Part shown: piece by piece, positions 9,513 to 18,538 of the stretch
How positions within the stretch are numbered: position 1 is the stretch's first letter
How the letters are laid out: each line of letters starts with the position of its first letter
DNA from: Xanthobacteraceae bacterium
GTDB taxonomy: Bacteria; Pseudomonadota; Alphaproteobacteria; Rhizobiales; Xanthobacteraceae
Assembly (NCBI GenBank): GCA_030041005.1
Contig: JASHOR010000114.1
Location: 1-62,678 of the forward strand
Direction of reading: 5' to 3'
DNA: 62,678 nt
Made by a program: the position numbers and the translations under genes
The notes under the pieces: model-generated
The model's database searches: none
What the model was told of the DNA's origin: nothing
The model's input: only the letters and a program-made list of their open reading frames with translations

Positions 9513-10931
9513 CTATCCCCCCGGCAGCGCCAGCTCGGCGCGCAGCCCGCCGATCGGCGCGGTGCCGAGCGTGAGCACGCCGCTATAGAGGCCGGCAAGC
9601 TCGACCACGATCGACAGGCCGAGACCGGAGCCGGGCTTGGTTTCATCGAGGCGGCGGCCGCGGAACGCCACCTGCTCGCGATCGGCAGGCGACAGGCCCG
9701 GTCCGTCGTCGTCGACAATGATGCGCACGCGCGGCTTTTCGCCGTTATCGCCGGTCTCGCCCTTCTGGCTCCTCTGGCCCTTCTCGTCGCCGTTGGCGCC
9801 GTGATCGGCCAAAACTTCGATGGCGACGCGCGACTGCGCCCACTTGCAGCCGTTGTCCACCAGATTGCCGATCATCTCCTCGAGGTCCTGTTGTTCGCCG
9901 CGGAAAAAGGCATGTTCGGGCACATCGACGGCGATGGCGATCTCGCGTGCGCGATAAAGCTTCTCCATGGTGCGGGCGAGCGCGGTGACGACTGGCGGAA
10001 CGTCGGTCAGTGTTCCGACCGCGGTCAAGCGTGCGGCCAGCCGCGCGCGCTCGAGCTGTCGCGCCACCTGGTCGCGCATGATGTCGGCCTGCTCGTGAAC
10101 CTTTTGCGCCAGCGGATCGTCGGGCCGCGCTGCCGCTTCGTTGACGATGACCGAGAGCGGGGTCTTGAGCGCATGGGCGAGATTGCCGACGTGCGTACGC
10201 GCCCGCTCGACAATTTCCCGATTGGCGTCGAGCAGCGCATTGGCCTCGCGCGCCAGCGGCGCGATCTCGACCGGAAACTCCCCCTCCAGCCGTTCGGCGC
10301 GGCCCGAGCGGATCGCCGCCAGGCGCTGCGAAATGCGCGTCAGCGGCGCCAAGCCGAAGCGCACGCCGAGCGCCGTGGTCAGCAGCAGCGCCAGCGTCAA
10401 GGCCGCGAACGTGGCGCCGATAACGCCGTCGAAGCTGCGCGTCTCATCATCGATCTCGGAGGCGTCGCCGGCGACTTCGATCAAATATTTGCCGTCGTCG
10501 CCGAGGTCGATATTGCGCTCGACCAGGCGCAGCTTCTGGTCTTCCGGTCCGACCGCGTAGCCCTGCCGGTATTCGGCGCTGGCGGCCGACGGGTCGTTTC
10601 CGAGCTTGGGCAGCGTGGAATCCCACAGCGAGCGCGACGAGCGCACCTCCGGCGTCTTCGTATCGAGCCGGGTCACCTGCCAGTACCAGCCGGACAGCGG
10701 CAGCTCGAACAGCGGCTCGCCGATCGATTGCGGAAACTTGTCGCCGACGTCCTGCGGCGAGGCCACATCGGCGACCAGAGTGCGAAGGTAAACGTCGAGG
10801 CGACGATCGAAGGCGCGCTCGACGGCATGACGGTAGAGCGTGGAGAGCGCAACGCCGGTGACAATGAGGATGATCAGCGTCCAGCCCGTCGCCCACAGGA
10901 ACAAGCGCAGCGCCAGCGAATTAGTGCGCAT
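9513..10931 (-). CDS. Membrane sensor histidine kinase (PhoQ/FeuQ-like)
   Basis: A 472-residue inner-membrane kinase. TM1 is at about residues 11-32, a periplasmic sensor at 33-168, TM2 at about 169-190, then a HAMP region. The phospho-acceptor His253 lies in HALKTPLSV, a variant H-box typical of PhoQ-like kinases. The ATP domain has NLVDNGCKWA, DDDGPGL and GSGLGLSIV. Between the N and G1 boxes it carries a Gly/Lys/Glu-rich low-complexity insert (residues about 384-403, GDEKGQRSQKGETGDNGEKP). The start overlaps the regulator stop by 11 nt, so the two are coupled. Confidence 0.93.
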   Translation of the reverse strand: MRTNSLALRLFLWATGWTLIILIVTGVALSTLYRHAVERAFDRRLDVYLRTLVADVASPQDVGDKFPQSIGEPLFELPLSGWYWQVTRLDTKTPEVRSSRSLWDSTLPKLGNDPSAASAEYRQGYAVGPEDQKLRLVERNIDLGDDGKYLIEVAGDASEIDDETRSFDGVIGATFAALTLALLLTTALGVRFGLAPLTRISQRLAAIRSGRAERLEGEFPVEIAPLAREANALLDANREIVERARTHVGNLAHALKTPLSVIVNEAAARPDDPLAQKVHEQADIMRDQVARQLERARLAARLTAVGTLTDVPPVVTALARTMEKLYRAREIAIAVDVPEHAFFRGEQQDLEEMIGNLVDNGCKWAQSRVAIEVLADHGANGDEKGQRSQKGETGDNGEKPRVRIIVDDDGPGLSPADREQVAFRGRRLDETKPGSGLGLSIVVELAGLYSGVLTLGTAPIGGLRAELALPGG

Positions 10932-11589
10932 CGGGCGAGGCGAGCAGGTAGCCGAGACCGCGCACGGTCTGAATCACGTCGACGCCGAGTTTCCTGCGAA
11001 TGCGGCCGACGAAAACCTCGATCGTATTTGAGTCGCGGTCAAAGTCCTGATCGTAGAGATGCTCGACCAGTTCGCTGCGCGACACCACCCGGCCGACGTG
11101 GTGCATCAAATAGGACAGCAGCCGGTATTCGTGCGAGGTGAGCTTGACCGGGTTGCCCTCGACGGTGACGCGCCCGGTTCGGGTATCGAGACGCACCGAA
11201 CCGCAGATGAATTCGCTTTTCGCGTGCCCGGCCGAGCGGCGAAGCAGCGCGCGCAGCCGCGCCAGCACCTCTTCGAGATGAAACGGCTTGGCAACGTAAT
11301 CGTCGGCGCCGGCATCGAAACCCTGGACCTTGTCGCTCCAGCGGTCGCGCGCAGTGAGGATGAGCACCGGCATCGAGCGGCCGGAGCGGCGCCATCCTTC
11401 CAGGACCGAGATGCCATCCATCTTTGGCAGGCCGATATCGAGGATGACCGCATCATAGGGCTCGCTGTCGCCGAGGTAATGGCCCTCCTCACCATCGAAC
11501 GCGCGATCGACGACGTAACCGGCGTCGGTCAGTGCGGTCGAAAGTTGCCGGTTGAGATCGGGATCGTCCTCGACAACCAGCAGGCGCAA
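10921..11589 (-). CDS. OmpR/PhoB-family response regulator (PhoP/FeuP-like)
   Basis: A 222-residue DNA-binding regulator. The receiver domain has the acidic pair EDDPD near residue 8, the phospho-accepting Asp51 (ILDIGLPKMDG) and the conserved Lys in AKPFHLEEVL. The winged-helix domain ends with DSNTIEVFVGRIRRKLG, typical of the OmpR/PhoB class. It partners the downstream kinase. A four-hexamer direct-repeat array with 11-bp period lies upstream of the operon (11972-12010) and is a plausible autoregulatory site. Confidence 0.95.
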   Translation of the reverse strand: MRLLVVEDDPDLNRQLSTALTDAGYVVDRAFDGEEGHYLGDSEPYDAVILDIGLPKMDGISVLEGWRRSGRSMPVLILTARDRWSDKVQGFDAGADDYVAKPFHLEEVLARLRALLRRSAGHAKSEFICGSVRLDTRTGRVTVEGNPVKLTSHEYRLLSYLMHHVGRVVSRSELVEHLYDQDFDRDSNTIEVFVGRIRRKLGVDVIQTVRGLGYLLASPDAH

Positions 11590-11604
11590 GCCGACAAATC
11601 TCCC

Positions 11605-11949
11605 TCACCGTTCGCCGACCAGAGTGCCTTTGACCGCATCGACGGTCAACCGCATCACTTTTCCGTCGCGGGCAAGCACGGTCAGCAGGTAGACCAATCC
11701 ATCTCTACTGCGGCAGATGTTGGCCCGCACCACGGTTCCGGCAACCCGTTTCCTCGCCGCGCGGATGGCGGCGGTCAGGTGGATGACCTTACCGCTCTCG
11801 ATTGCGGCGCGCCGTTGCTTTTGGTTGAGACAGGCGGGGGCGCGAATGGCTGGCTTCGGCGGGTGCACGGGTCCCCCTGCAAGCGCCGGTACAGCCGCAA
11901 GCGCGGTGAGCGCAATCGTCATGATGACTGCCCGCCCGGTGCCAAGCAT
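11605..11949 (-). CDS. Small secreted PepSY-like protein
   Basis: A 114-residue protein with a signal peptide (AVIMTIALTALAAVPALAGG) and a single PepSY-like domain (LTAAIRAARKRVAGTVV, then VYLLTVLARDGKVMRLTVDA). It is the first gene of the operon, 15 nt before the response regulator. Small periplasmic PepSY-type proteins are often encoded beside PhoQ-like kinases and can restrain them; FeuN of Sinorhizobium is a precedent for a small inhibitor next to feuPQ. That role here is inference. An alternative start is at 11922. Confidence 0.8.
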   Translation of the reverse strand: MLGTGRAVIMTIALTALAAVPALAGGPVHPPKPAIRAPACLNQKQRRAAIESGKVIHLTAAIRAARKRVAGTVVRANICRSRDGLVYLLTVLARDGKVMRLTVDAVKGTLVGER

Positions 11950-11971
11950 GTTTCGACCTAAAATTGGTGGC

Positions 11972-12010
11972 CTGAACGGCGCCTGAACGACTGCTTAAGG
12001 GCAAGTTAAG
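11972..12010. promoter_or_regulatory. Four-hexamer direct-repeat array, candidate PhoP/FeuP-type operator
   Basis: Four hexamers are each separated by exactly 5 nt: CTGAAC (11972), CTGAAC (11983), CTTAAG (11994) and GTTAAG (12005). The resulting 11-bp period is the spacing used by OmpR/PhoB-family regulators. The array sits between the divergent PepSY-regulator-kinase operon and the secreted protease gene, so it could control both. No experimental support is available. Confidence 0.6.
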
Positions 12011-12042
12011 CTGGATATGGCGAAACGAGGACCGGAGTAGCT

Positions 12043-12888
12043 ATGAAGATGCGTAGGCGGGCGAAAGGCGGCGCTGCGGGCGCGCGCGCCGCGATAATGG
12101 CGCGTGCGGCTGCCCTATGGATATCTGCGGCGGCTTCCTGCGTCGGCACGGCCGTGCCGGCCGAGGCAATGGTCGGTGGCGCGCCACCGGCCGCTGACGG
12201 CGCCGGCAAATCGGTCGTGATGATTCTCGGGTCACACGGCACCGCGTGCACGGCAACCGCGATCGGGCACGACCTGCTGCTGACCGCGGCCCATTGCGTG
12301 CAGCCGGGATCGGACTACAAGCTCGCCTCGATATCAGCCGACGGACAAGTGGCGCTCAAGGACATCGCGCGGATCGCGCGCAATCCCCAGTTCGACATCA
12401 GGCGACTCTTCAGCCATCTCGCCACCGCCGACGTGGCCTTGGCAAAGCTTGCCCAGCCTCTGCCCGAAAAAATTCCGCCGGCTCCGCTTGACGGTGCGAC
12501 GCTCCCGATCGCGCCGGGCGACCAGTTGGTGGTCGCCGGTTACGGCGTCACCGTGCGCGGCGACGGCCGCACGGGCGGGACCGTACGCGCGGCTACTCTT
12601 GTCGCCACCGGCAGCCCGAACACGCTGCAACTGTGGCTCTTCGACCCGCGCGCCAAAGGTCGACGTCCCGGGCTTGGCGCCTGCGCCGGGGATTCGGGCG
12701 CGCCGGCGTTCCGCAACGACGGCGGTACGCTTGCTATTGTCGGAGTGGTGAGCTGGGCGACCGGTCCAAGACTTTCCGCCGGCTGCGGCGGCCTCACCGG
12801 CGTCACGCCGCTTGTTCGCTACCGTTCCTGGATCATGGGCACTGCGCGCACACTCGGCTCGCCGCTTTCGCCGCCGCGCGACAAATAA
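12043..12888 (+). CDS. Secreted trypsin-like serine protease (S1 family)
   Basis: A 281-residue chymotrypsin-fold protease. A signal peptide covers about residues 15-42 (ending PAEAMVGG), and the mature part carries the catalytic triad His84 (LTAAHC), Asp130 (TADVALAKL) and Ser218 (GACAGDSGAP). The start at 12043 has GGAG 5 nt upstream. It is transcribed away from the two-component operon across the hexamer array, so it may be a target of that regulator. Substrate unknown. The 216-nt stretch after it (12889-13104) holds only a weak GC hairpin. Confidence 0.92.
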   Translation: MKMRRRAKGGAAGARAAIMARAAALWISAAASCVGTAVPAEAMVGGAPPAADGAGKSVVMILGSHGTACTATAIGHDLLLTAAHCVQPGSDYKLASISADGQVALKDIARIARNPQFDIRRLFSHLATADVALAKLAQPLPEKIPPAPLDGATLPIAPGDQLVVAGYGVTVRGDGRTGGTVRAATLVATGSPNTLQLWLFDPRAKGRRPGLGACAGDSGAPAFRNDGGTLAIVGVVSWATGPRLSAGCGGLTGVTPLVRYRSWIMGTARTLGSPLSPPRDK

Positions 12889-13104
12889 GCTCCCCGGCGA
12901 GACCGGGAGGATAGTCTGCCGGGGGCTTGGAACGGCGAACTTCGACAACGCAAAGCCACCGTCCGTATGGAAAACGCGACAGCCGGGACGCCGTTCCCCG
13001 CGGCATCTTCGACGGCACTTTGCCGCAACCGGCGCAGGCGAGGCCATGTCGAGCCGCGCCATGCTCCGCCGGGCGGCTCGAAAGCCGACCTCACCTTGCT
13101 GCAG

Positions 13105-14712
13105 TCATTCCGCCGCAGTTTCGACAGCGGCACGCAGCGGCCCGTGCAACGGGCGCTCCTCGACCGCCAGCAAACATGCAAACGACATGGTCAGGCAGAC
13201 GGCCGCGGCGATGAAAACCCAGTGAAACGCCGGCGCCAGATCGCCATGTCCGGCCGCGAGCGTGTCGAGTGTGCTCGTGCTCGACCCCTCGGTCATGTTG
13301 CCGAGGACAATGGCCCCGAACACCGCCACGACGATGGCGCCGCCGAGCGTGCGGAAGAAATTCAACGTCCCGGTCGCCGTCCCGAGCTGGTGCGGCTTGA
13401 CCGTGTTCTGCATGACGATGGTGCTGACCGGATACATCGGCCCGAGCCCGCAGCCGAGCGCGAACAACAACGCGACAAGCTCGCCGAGCGAATAACCCGC
13501 CGGGTTGGCGGCGAGTGCAACAAGCACGCTGACGGCGACGACAAGCCCGCCCATCGGGACCCGCATATAATGTTTCATGCGTACGATCACCCGCGTGGAC
13601 TGCAACGAGGCGAGCGTCGCGCCGAACATGTAGGCGATCAGCACCACACCCGACAGGCTTGCGGAGACGCCGAGCACCCTTTGGCAATATAGCGGCATGT
13701 AGATCGTCACGCCGATCACGGTGCCGATCGACAGGAATGCGGCCGCCGTGATCGTGCTGGTCACGCGTCCGCGCAGGATTGCAAGCGGAATGAAGGGCTC
13801 GCGCGCGGTAAGAAGGCGCGACGCGAACAGCGCCCAAAGCGCGGCGGAAGCCGCAATCAAACTCAGCATTCGCCATGAGCGCCAAGCGTAATGGGTACCG
13901 CCCAGGCTCAGCGCCAGCATGAGCGCAATTGCGGCGCATACCATCAACGCCGCTCCGAGGAGATCGAGCTGGTGCGGCCGATCATTGCGCGGCAGGCGCC
14001 GCAGTGATCGTTCGGTCATCACCAAGGCGACGCCGCCGAGCGGCACATTGATCCAGAAAATGAATGACCAGTTGAGGTGGTCGGTCAGAAGCCCGCCAAG
14101 CACCGGACCGAGAATGCTGGCGCTCATGAACATGATCGAGGTTCTGCCCTGCACCACCGGGCGTTCGCGCGGCGACAGCAGATCGGCAATGATCGTCTGT
14201 GCGATCGGCAGAAGACCGCCGCCGCCGATACCCTGCAGGCCGCGCGACAGCACGAGCATCCACAGTGTCGGTGCCAACGCGCAGGCCACCGAGCCGAGAA
14301 TGAAAATGCTGATCGCGAACAACATGACTGCACGGCGGCCGTAAATGTCGGAGAGCTTGCCGAACAGCGGCGTCGTGGCGGTGAGCGCCAGAAGATAAGC
14401 GGTGATGACCCAGGACAGGTCATCGATATCTCCCAGGCTCCTGCCGATCGCCGGAAGGGCCGGTGCGACAATGGTCTGTTCCAGCGCCGAGAGGAACATC
14501 GCCAGCATGATGCCGGCGACGATGGCCCGAATCGTCGCGTGATCGATCGGCGCGGCAGCTTCCGCCTGGCCGTGCCCGGCTCCTGAGGCCGCGCTCTCTG
14601 GCGTCGCCGCGTCAAGCCGAACCGCTTCCGCGCCGTTGACCGTCGTCAAATCGCCGCCGCAAACATCGGCGGCGAGGCCCGAAACGTCCTCGGTAACGGC
14701 ATTGCGTGTCAT
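13105..14712 (-). CDS. MFS drug exporter, DHA2 (EmrB/QacA) family
   Basis: A 535-residue transporter with about 14 TM segments. The 14-TM DHA2 class is shown by LDLLGAALM (mid-protein loop), the motif A region GKLSDIYGRRAVML, and motif C-like SIMFMSASILGPVLGGLL. The N-terminus is an unusually long, soluble, Ala/Glu-rich 60-residue tail before TM1 (ATIRAIVAGIMLAMFLSALE). The start is uncertain: ATG at 14712 is used, but 14745 or 14811 are in frame and none has a strong ribosome site. Exports drugs or other organic compounds by proton antiport; substrate not predictable. Confidence 0.9.
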   Translation of the reverse strand: MTRNAVTEDVSGLAADVCGGDLTTVNGAEAVRLDAATPESAASGAGHGQAEAAAPIDHATIRAIVAGIMLAMFLSALEQTIVAPALPAIGRSLGDIDDLSWVITAYLLALTATTPLFGKLSDIYGRRAVMLFAISIFILGSVACALAPTLWMLVLSRGLQGIGGGGLLPIAQTIIADLLSPRERPVVQGRTSIMFMSASILGPVLGGLLTDHLNWSFIFWINVPLGGVALVMTERSLRRLPRNDRPHQLDLLGAALMVCAAIALMLALSLGGTHYAWRSWRMLSLIAASAALWALFASRLLTAREPFIPLAILRGRVTSTITAAAFLSIGTVIGVTIYMPLYCQRVLGVSASLSGVVLIAYMFGATLASLQSTRVIVRMKHYMRVPMGGLVVAVSVLVALAANPAGYSLGELVALLFALGCGLGPMYPVSTIVMQNTVKPHQLGTATGTLNFFRTLGGAIVVAVFGAIVLGNMTEGSSTSTLDTLAAGHGDLAPAFHWVFIAAAVCLTMSFACLLAVEERPLHGPLRAAVETAAE

Positions 14713-14895
14713 TGCGGAGAACAATCTGCCTCGCGCCTTGAGCATTAGCGGACCCGGCGCGCATCTGGTCGCCAAGTTGCACCAATTGGCGTGCCAGGCG
14801 CGCCGACGCAACCGTCCTCTCCGCAGAGCTGGGGTGCCCTTTTCCGGGGATGCCGCAGACTGTCGTGACGGATCGCGAGCGAGCCGCCGGCTCGA

Positions 14896-15402
14896 TCAGG
14901 GCCGCTGCCGGGCCCGCTTCGGCAGCCTGAGCGGCCAGTTCACGATGTACTCCTCCAATTGCTCGTCCGGCACATGGACCTCGCTCGCCCTGACCCGGCC
15001 ACGCACCGAGACTCCGGCCGCGTGCACCGTCTCGGGGTCCCCGGAAACGAGCGGATGCCACCAGTAAAGGTCCCTGCCCTCGGCCAGCAGCACATAGGCG
15101 CAGGACGGAGGCAGCCAGCTAATGGATTCGAGACTTTCCGGCGTCAGGCGCACGCAATCGTCCACCTTGTCCAGACGGTGGGCGTAATCGCGGCAGCGAC
15201 AGGTCTCCCCGTCAAGCAGCCGACAGCCGACGTCCGTATAGAACGTGCGATCGGTTCCCTCTTCCTCCAGCTTGTTGAGGCAGCACCGACCGCAGCCATC
15301 GCACAGGCTTTCCCATTCGGAATCAGTCATCTCCTTCAATGATTTGCGTCGCCAGAACGGGGCGGCAGCCTGACCGTCGGGTTCGCCATCATCGGTTGCC
15401 AT
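14896..15402 (-). CDS. YcgN-family cysteine cluster protein (UPF0260)
   Basis: A 168-residue cytoplasmic protein of the CxxCxxCC family. It contains [15 protein letters not shown] and later [14 protein letters not shown], cysteine clusters suited to a zinc or Fe-S site. The function of the family is not established. The start at 15402 is supported by GGAG about 4 nt upstream (GGAGAACA). Transcribed alone, back to back with the PBP1A gene. Confidence 0.93.
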   Translation of the reverse strand: MATDDGEPDGQAAAPFWRRKSLKEMTDSEWESLCDGCGRCCLNKLEEEGTDRTFYTDVGCRLLDGETCRCRDYAHRLDKVDDCVRLTPESLESISWLPPSCAYVLLAEGRDLYWWHPLVSGDPETVHAAGVSVRGRVRASEVHVPDEQLEEYIVNWPLRLPKRARQRP

Positions 15403-15671
15403 TGTGTTCTCCGGATAACACGGCTTTGCCTCAGCATAAGATCGCAACCGCCCCGTGGCATGCGAGATTTGTCCCTTAAGCCAAATTTCCCCCAATTTCC
15501 CATTCACGCTATGGCTGACGCGGCATTGGCCGACGATGCCGAGTGGGCTAAATCTGCTTCCGCGGACGTTGACTCGGCAAAGCGCCGCGACCCTGGCTTT
15601 GCCCGGGTCAAGGGACCAAATCTCGAGGGACCAAATCGCCCCGGCAGGGCCGGTTCCCGGAGAGCACTATC

Positions 15672-17948
15672 GTGACGGACTTATTTCCCGATCCGGGCGA
15701 CGACTGGCGGCCGAAGATCAAGCGCGCGCTCCTCGATCTCGATTCCCGAATCGATTTTGCGGTTTTTGCCAGCGGCAAGTGGGCGCGAGAGATCTATGAA
15801 CGCTTCACGGCGACGATGGACCGCTTCCACGTTGCCGGGTGGAAGCGCTGGCTGATCGTCGAACCGCTGGCGGAGGCCGCGACGCTCGGCGCCGGCGTCC
15901 TCCTCGTCCTGCTGGCGCTGTCGGTGCCGGCCTACCAGCAAACCTCGGACAAGGATTGGCTGAAGAAATCCGATCTCGCGGTCACCTTCCTCGACCGCTA
16001 CGGCAACAAGATCGGCAGCCGCGGCATCAAGCACAACGATTCGGTGCCGCTCGACGAGATGCCGGATTCGCTGATCAAGGCGGTGCTGGCGACCGAGGAC
16101 CGGCGCTTCTACGAGCATTTCGGCATCGACGTATTGGGCACCTTCCGCGCGGCAGTCACCAATGCCCAGGCCGGCGGCGTGGTGCAGGGCGGTTCCACGA
16201 TCACGCAGCAGCTCGCGAAGAACCTGTTTCTGACCAACGCGCGCACCTATACGCGCAAGATCAACGAAGCGTTCCTCGCAAGCTGGCTGGAAGCGCATCT
16301 GACCAAGAACGAGATTCTCAAGCTCTATCTTGATCGCGCCTATCTGGGCGGCGGCGCGTTCGGCGTCGATGCGGCGGCGGAGTATTATTTCGGCAAATCG
16401 GTACGCGATCTCACGCTCGCGGAATCGGCGATGATCGCCGGCATGTTCAAGGCGCCGGTGAAGTACTCGCCGCTCGTCAACCTGCCGGCGGCGCGCGCGC
16501 GCGCCAACGTCGTGCTCGATAATCTGGTGAATGCCGGATTCATGACGGAAGGTCAGGTGTACGGGGCCCGACTCCATCCGGCGACCCCGATCTACCATAC
16601 CGAGGACGACGCCCCGAACTATTATCTGGACTGGGCGTTCGACGAGATGCGTCGGCTCGTGCAGACTTTCCCGAAATCCGTGACCGACCGCTACTTCGTG
16701 GTGCGAACCGCGCTCGACATGGATCTGCAACGCTACGCCGAGCACGTCGTCGACTCGAATTTGCGCGATTACGGCCGCGAATACGCCGCCAGCCAAGCCG
16801 CCGTCGTGGTCGCCGATCTCGATGGCGCAGTGCACGCGATGGTGGGCGGCCGCAATTACGACGAAAGTCAGTTCAACCGCGCCGTGGACGCGATGCGTCA
16901 ACCGGGCTCCTCGTTCAAGCCCTACGTCTACGCCACTGCGCTCAGCAACGGCTTTACGCCGGATTCGGTGGTCGTCGATTCGCCGGTCTGCATTGGCAAC
17001 TGGTGCCCACACAACTACGAAAACAGTTTTGCGGGCCCGGTTACGCTGATCGATGCCCTGACCCGCTCGATCAACGTCATTCCGGTCAAGCTCTCGATCG
17101 CGCTCGGCGGCGGCAACGCCAAGATCGGCCGGGCCAAGATCGTGCAGACCGCGCGCAACATGGGCATCGTGACGCCGCTGCCGGACACCCCCTCGCTGCC
17201 GATCGGCGCCGATGCGGTCACGCCGCTCGAGCACACGGTCGCCTACGCCACCTTCCCCAACCTCGGCAAAGCGGTCGTCCCGCACGCCGCGCTCGAGGTG
17301 CGGACCGGCACCGGCCAACTGGTATGGCGCTTCGATCGCGACGGCCCTCGGCCGCGCCAGGTGATCAGCCCGCAAGTCGCCGTCGAGATGATCAAGATGA
17401 TGAACTCGGTGGTCGAAAACGGGACCGGCAGGAGGGCACAGCTCGACGGCATTCCCACCTGCGGCAAGACCGGCACCACCAACGACTGGCGCGACGGCTG
17501 GTTCGTCGGCTACACGGGAAACTTCGTCGCCGGCGTGTGGATGGGCAACGACGATTTCTCTCCCACCAACCACATGGTCGGCGGCTCGCTGCCGGCGATG
17601 ACGTGGCACGACATCATGGCGTATGCCAATCAGGGAATCGAGATGCGGCAACTGCCCGGACTGCCGCCGCCGCAGCACGCGCCGGTGATTGCCGAAGGCG
17701 CCTTCAAGGGAAGCGGCGAACCGCATCCGGCATTGCTGACGCGCAAGGCGACCGATGCGCTCGTGCACCTCGAACAAATGTTTGACGACGCCGACCATGC
17801 GCTCGCTGCGAAAGCGTCCGCAGCCAAAACGCTCGGCGCGCTTGATCCCGGCAAGGGCGGCACAAGCAACGCAAACGGCGCCGATCGTGCGGATACCGTG
17901 GCGGCGGCAGCCAACCAGAACTCTCCGCCGACCTTGAGCGGCGACTGA
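15672..17948 (+). CDS. Bifunctional penicillin-binding protein 1A-type peptidoglycan synthase
   Basis: A 758-residue class A PBP that polymerises and cross-links peptidoglycan. It has a cytoplasmic N-terminus, a TM helix at about residues 70-88, a GT51 transglycosylase domain (catalytic Glu142 in EDRRFYEHFGID; GGSTITQQLAKNLF) and a transpeptidase domain with Ser413-X-X-Lys416 (PGSSFKPYVY), Ser466-Ile-Asn468 and Lys599-Thr-Gly-Thr. The C-terminal 70 residues are a low-complexity Ala/Asn-rich tail. The start is a GTG. The 269-nt upstream gap contains a short direct repeat (GGGACCAAATC twice) and no clear gene. Confidence 0.95.
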   Translation: MTDLFPDPGDDWRPKIKRALLDLDSRIDFAVFASGKWAREIYERFTATMDRFHVAGWKRWLIVEPLAEAATLGAGVLLVLLALSVPAYQQTSDKDWLKKSDLAVTFLDRYGNKIGSRGIKHNDSVPLDEMPDSLIKAVLATEDRRFYEHFGIDVLGTFRAAVTNAQAGGVVQGGSTITQQLAKNLFLTNARTYTRKINEAFLASWLEAHLTKNEILKLYLDRAYLGGGAFGVDAAAEYYFGKSVRDLTLAESAMIAGMFKAPVKYSPLVNLPAARARANVVLDNLVNAGFMTEGQVYGARLHPATPIYHTEDDAPNYYLDWAFDEMRRLVQTFPKSVTDRYFVVRTALDMDLQRYAEHVVDSNLRDYGREYAASQAAVVVADLDGAVHAMVGGRNYDESQFNRAVDAMRQPGSSFKPYVYATALSNGFTPDSVVVDSPVCIGNWCPHNYENSFAGPVTLIDALTRSINVIPVKLSIALGGGNAKIGRAKIVQTARNMGIVTPLPDTPSLPIGADAVTPLEHTVAYATFPNLGKAVVPHAALEVRTGTGQLVWRFDRDGPRPRQVISPQVAVEMIKMMNSVVENGTGRRAQLDGIPTCGKTGTTNDWRDGWFVGYTGNFVAGVWMGNDDFSPTNHMVGGSLPAMTWHDIMAYANQGIEMRQLPGLPPPQHAPVIAEGAFKGSGEPHPALLTRKATDALVHLEQMFDDADHALAAKASAAKTLGALDPGKGGTSNANGADRADTVAAAANQNSPPTLSGD

Positions 17949-17959
17949 ACGCGCCGGAT

Positions 17960-18538
17960 ATGCGTCTGCTCGTCGGTTCGTTTTTCACGCTCTTGCTGGC
18001 GGCAGCGGTCGGACTGAGCGCGACGTGGGTCACGCTCACGCGCGGGGTAGCGTTCGGAGCGCTGACCATCGGCGCCTGGACCGCCTGGCCGAAGAGCGGA
18101 TCGCAGGAAATCGACCCCTATGCGCACGCGAGCATTTCTCGCGACGGCGAGTTGCCGATCGGCATCGGCGACGGCGTTTCATTCTATGCCCGTGCCGACA
18201 ACGCCGGTCATCGCTTTGACGGCCGCTGCACATTCGTGCTCAGCGGCATGACACCGCCGGCGCGCTATTGGACCGTAACTCTTTACAATCTGAACGGCGG
18301 GCTGGTCGCCAACGCCATCCATCGCTACGGCTTCACCAGCGAAGAAATCGTCCGCGAGAGCAACGGACGATTGACCATCACGGTCGCGCCGCAAGCCCGG
18401 CCGGGCAATTGGCTGCCCACCGGCGGCATCGAAAATTTCGTCCTGGTGTGGCGTCTCTACGACACGCCGATCGGGGTAGCGACCACGACGATGCAGGAAG
18501 GGCCGATGCCGGCGATTGCGCGAAAGGGCTGCCCATGA
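17960..18538 (+). CDS. DUF1214 domain protein
   Basis: A 192-residue protein with one N-terminal hydrophobic segment (LLVGSFFTLLLAAAVGLSAT) and a single DUF1214-like domain, recognised from RYWTVTLYNLNGGLVANAI and GNWLPTGGIENFVLVWRLYD. The family has no settled biochemical role. In larger proteins this domain follows a DUF1254 domain. Here the two are separate genes, with the DUF1254-like one immediately downstream. It starts 11 nt after the PBP1A stop, so it may be co-transcribed with it. Confidence 0.85.
   Translation: MRLLVGSFFTLLLAAAVGLSATWVTLTRGVAFGALTIGAWTAWPKSGSQEIDPYAHASISRDGELPIGIGDGVSFYARADNAGHRFDGRCTFVLSGMTPPARYWTVTLYNLNGGLVANAIHRYGFTSEEIVRESNGRLTITVAPQARPGNWLPTGGIENFVLVWRLYDTPIGVATTTMQEGPMPAIARKGCP

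Noticed and set aside
12900-12935. GC hairpin after the protease gene as a terminator
   Set aside because: The stem is short and imperfect and no T run follows; not enough to call.
15460-15675. 71-residue open frame upstream of the PBP1A gene
   Set aside because: No ribosome site, no family resemblance, and it overlaps the PBP1A start in another frame.
15681-17798. 705-residue open frame on the minus strand
   Set aside because: Lies entirely antisense to the PBP1A gene and has no recognisable domain; an artefact of high GC at third positions.
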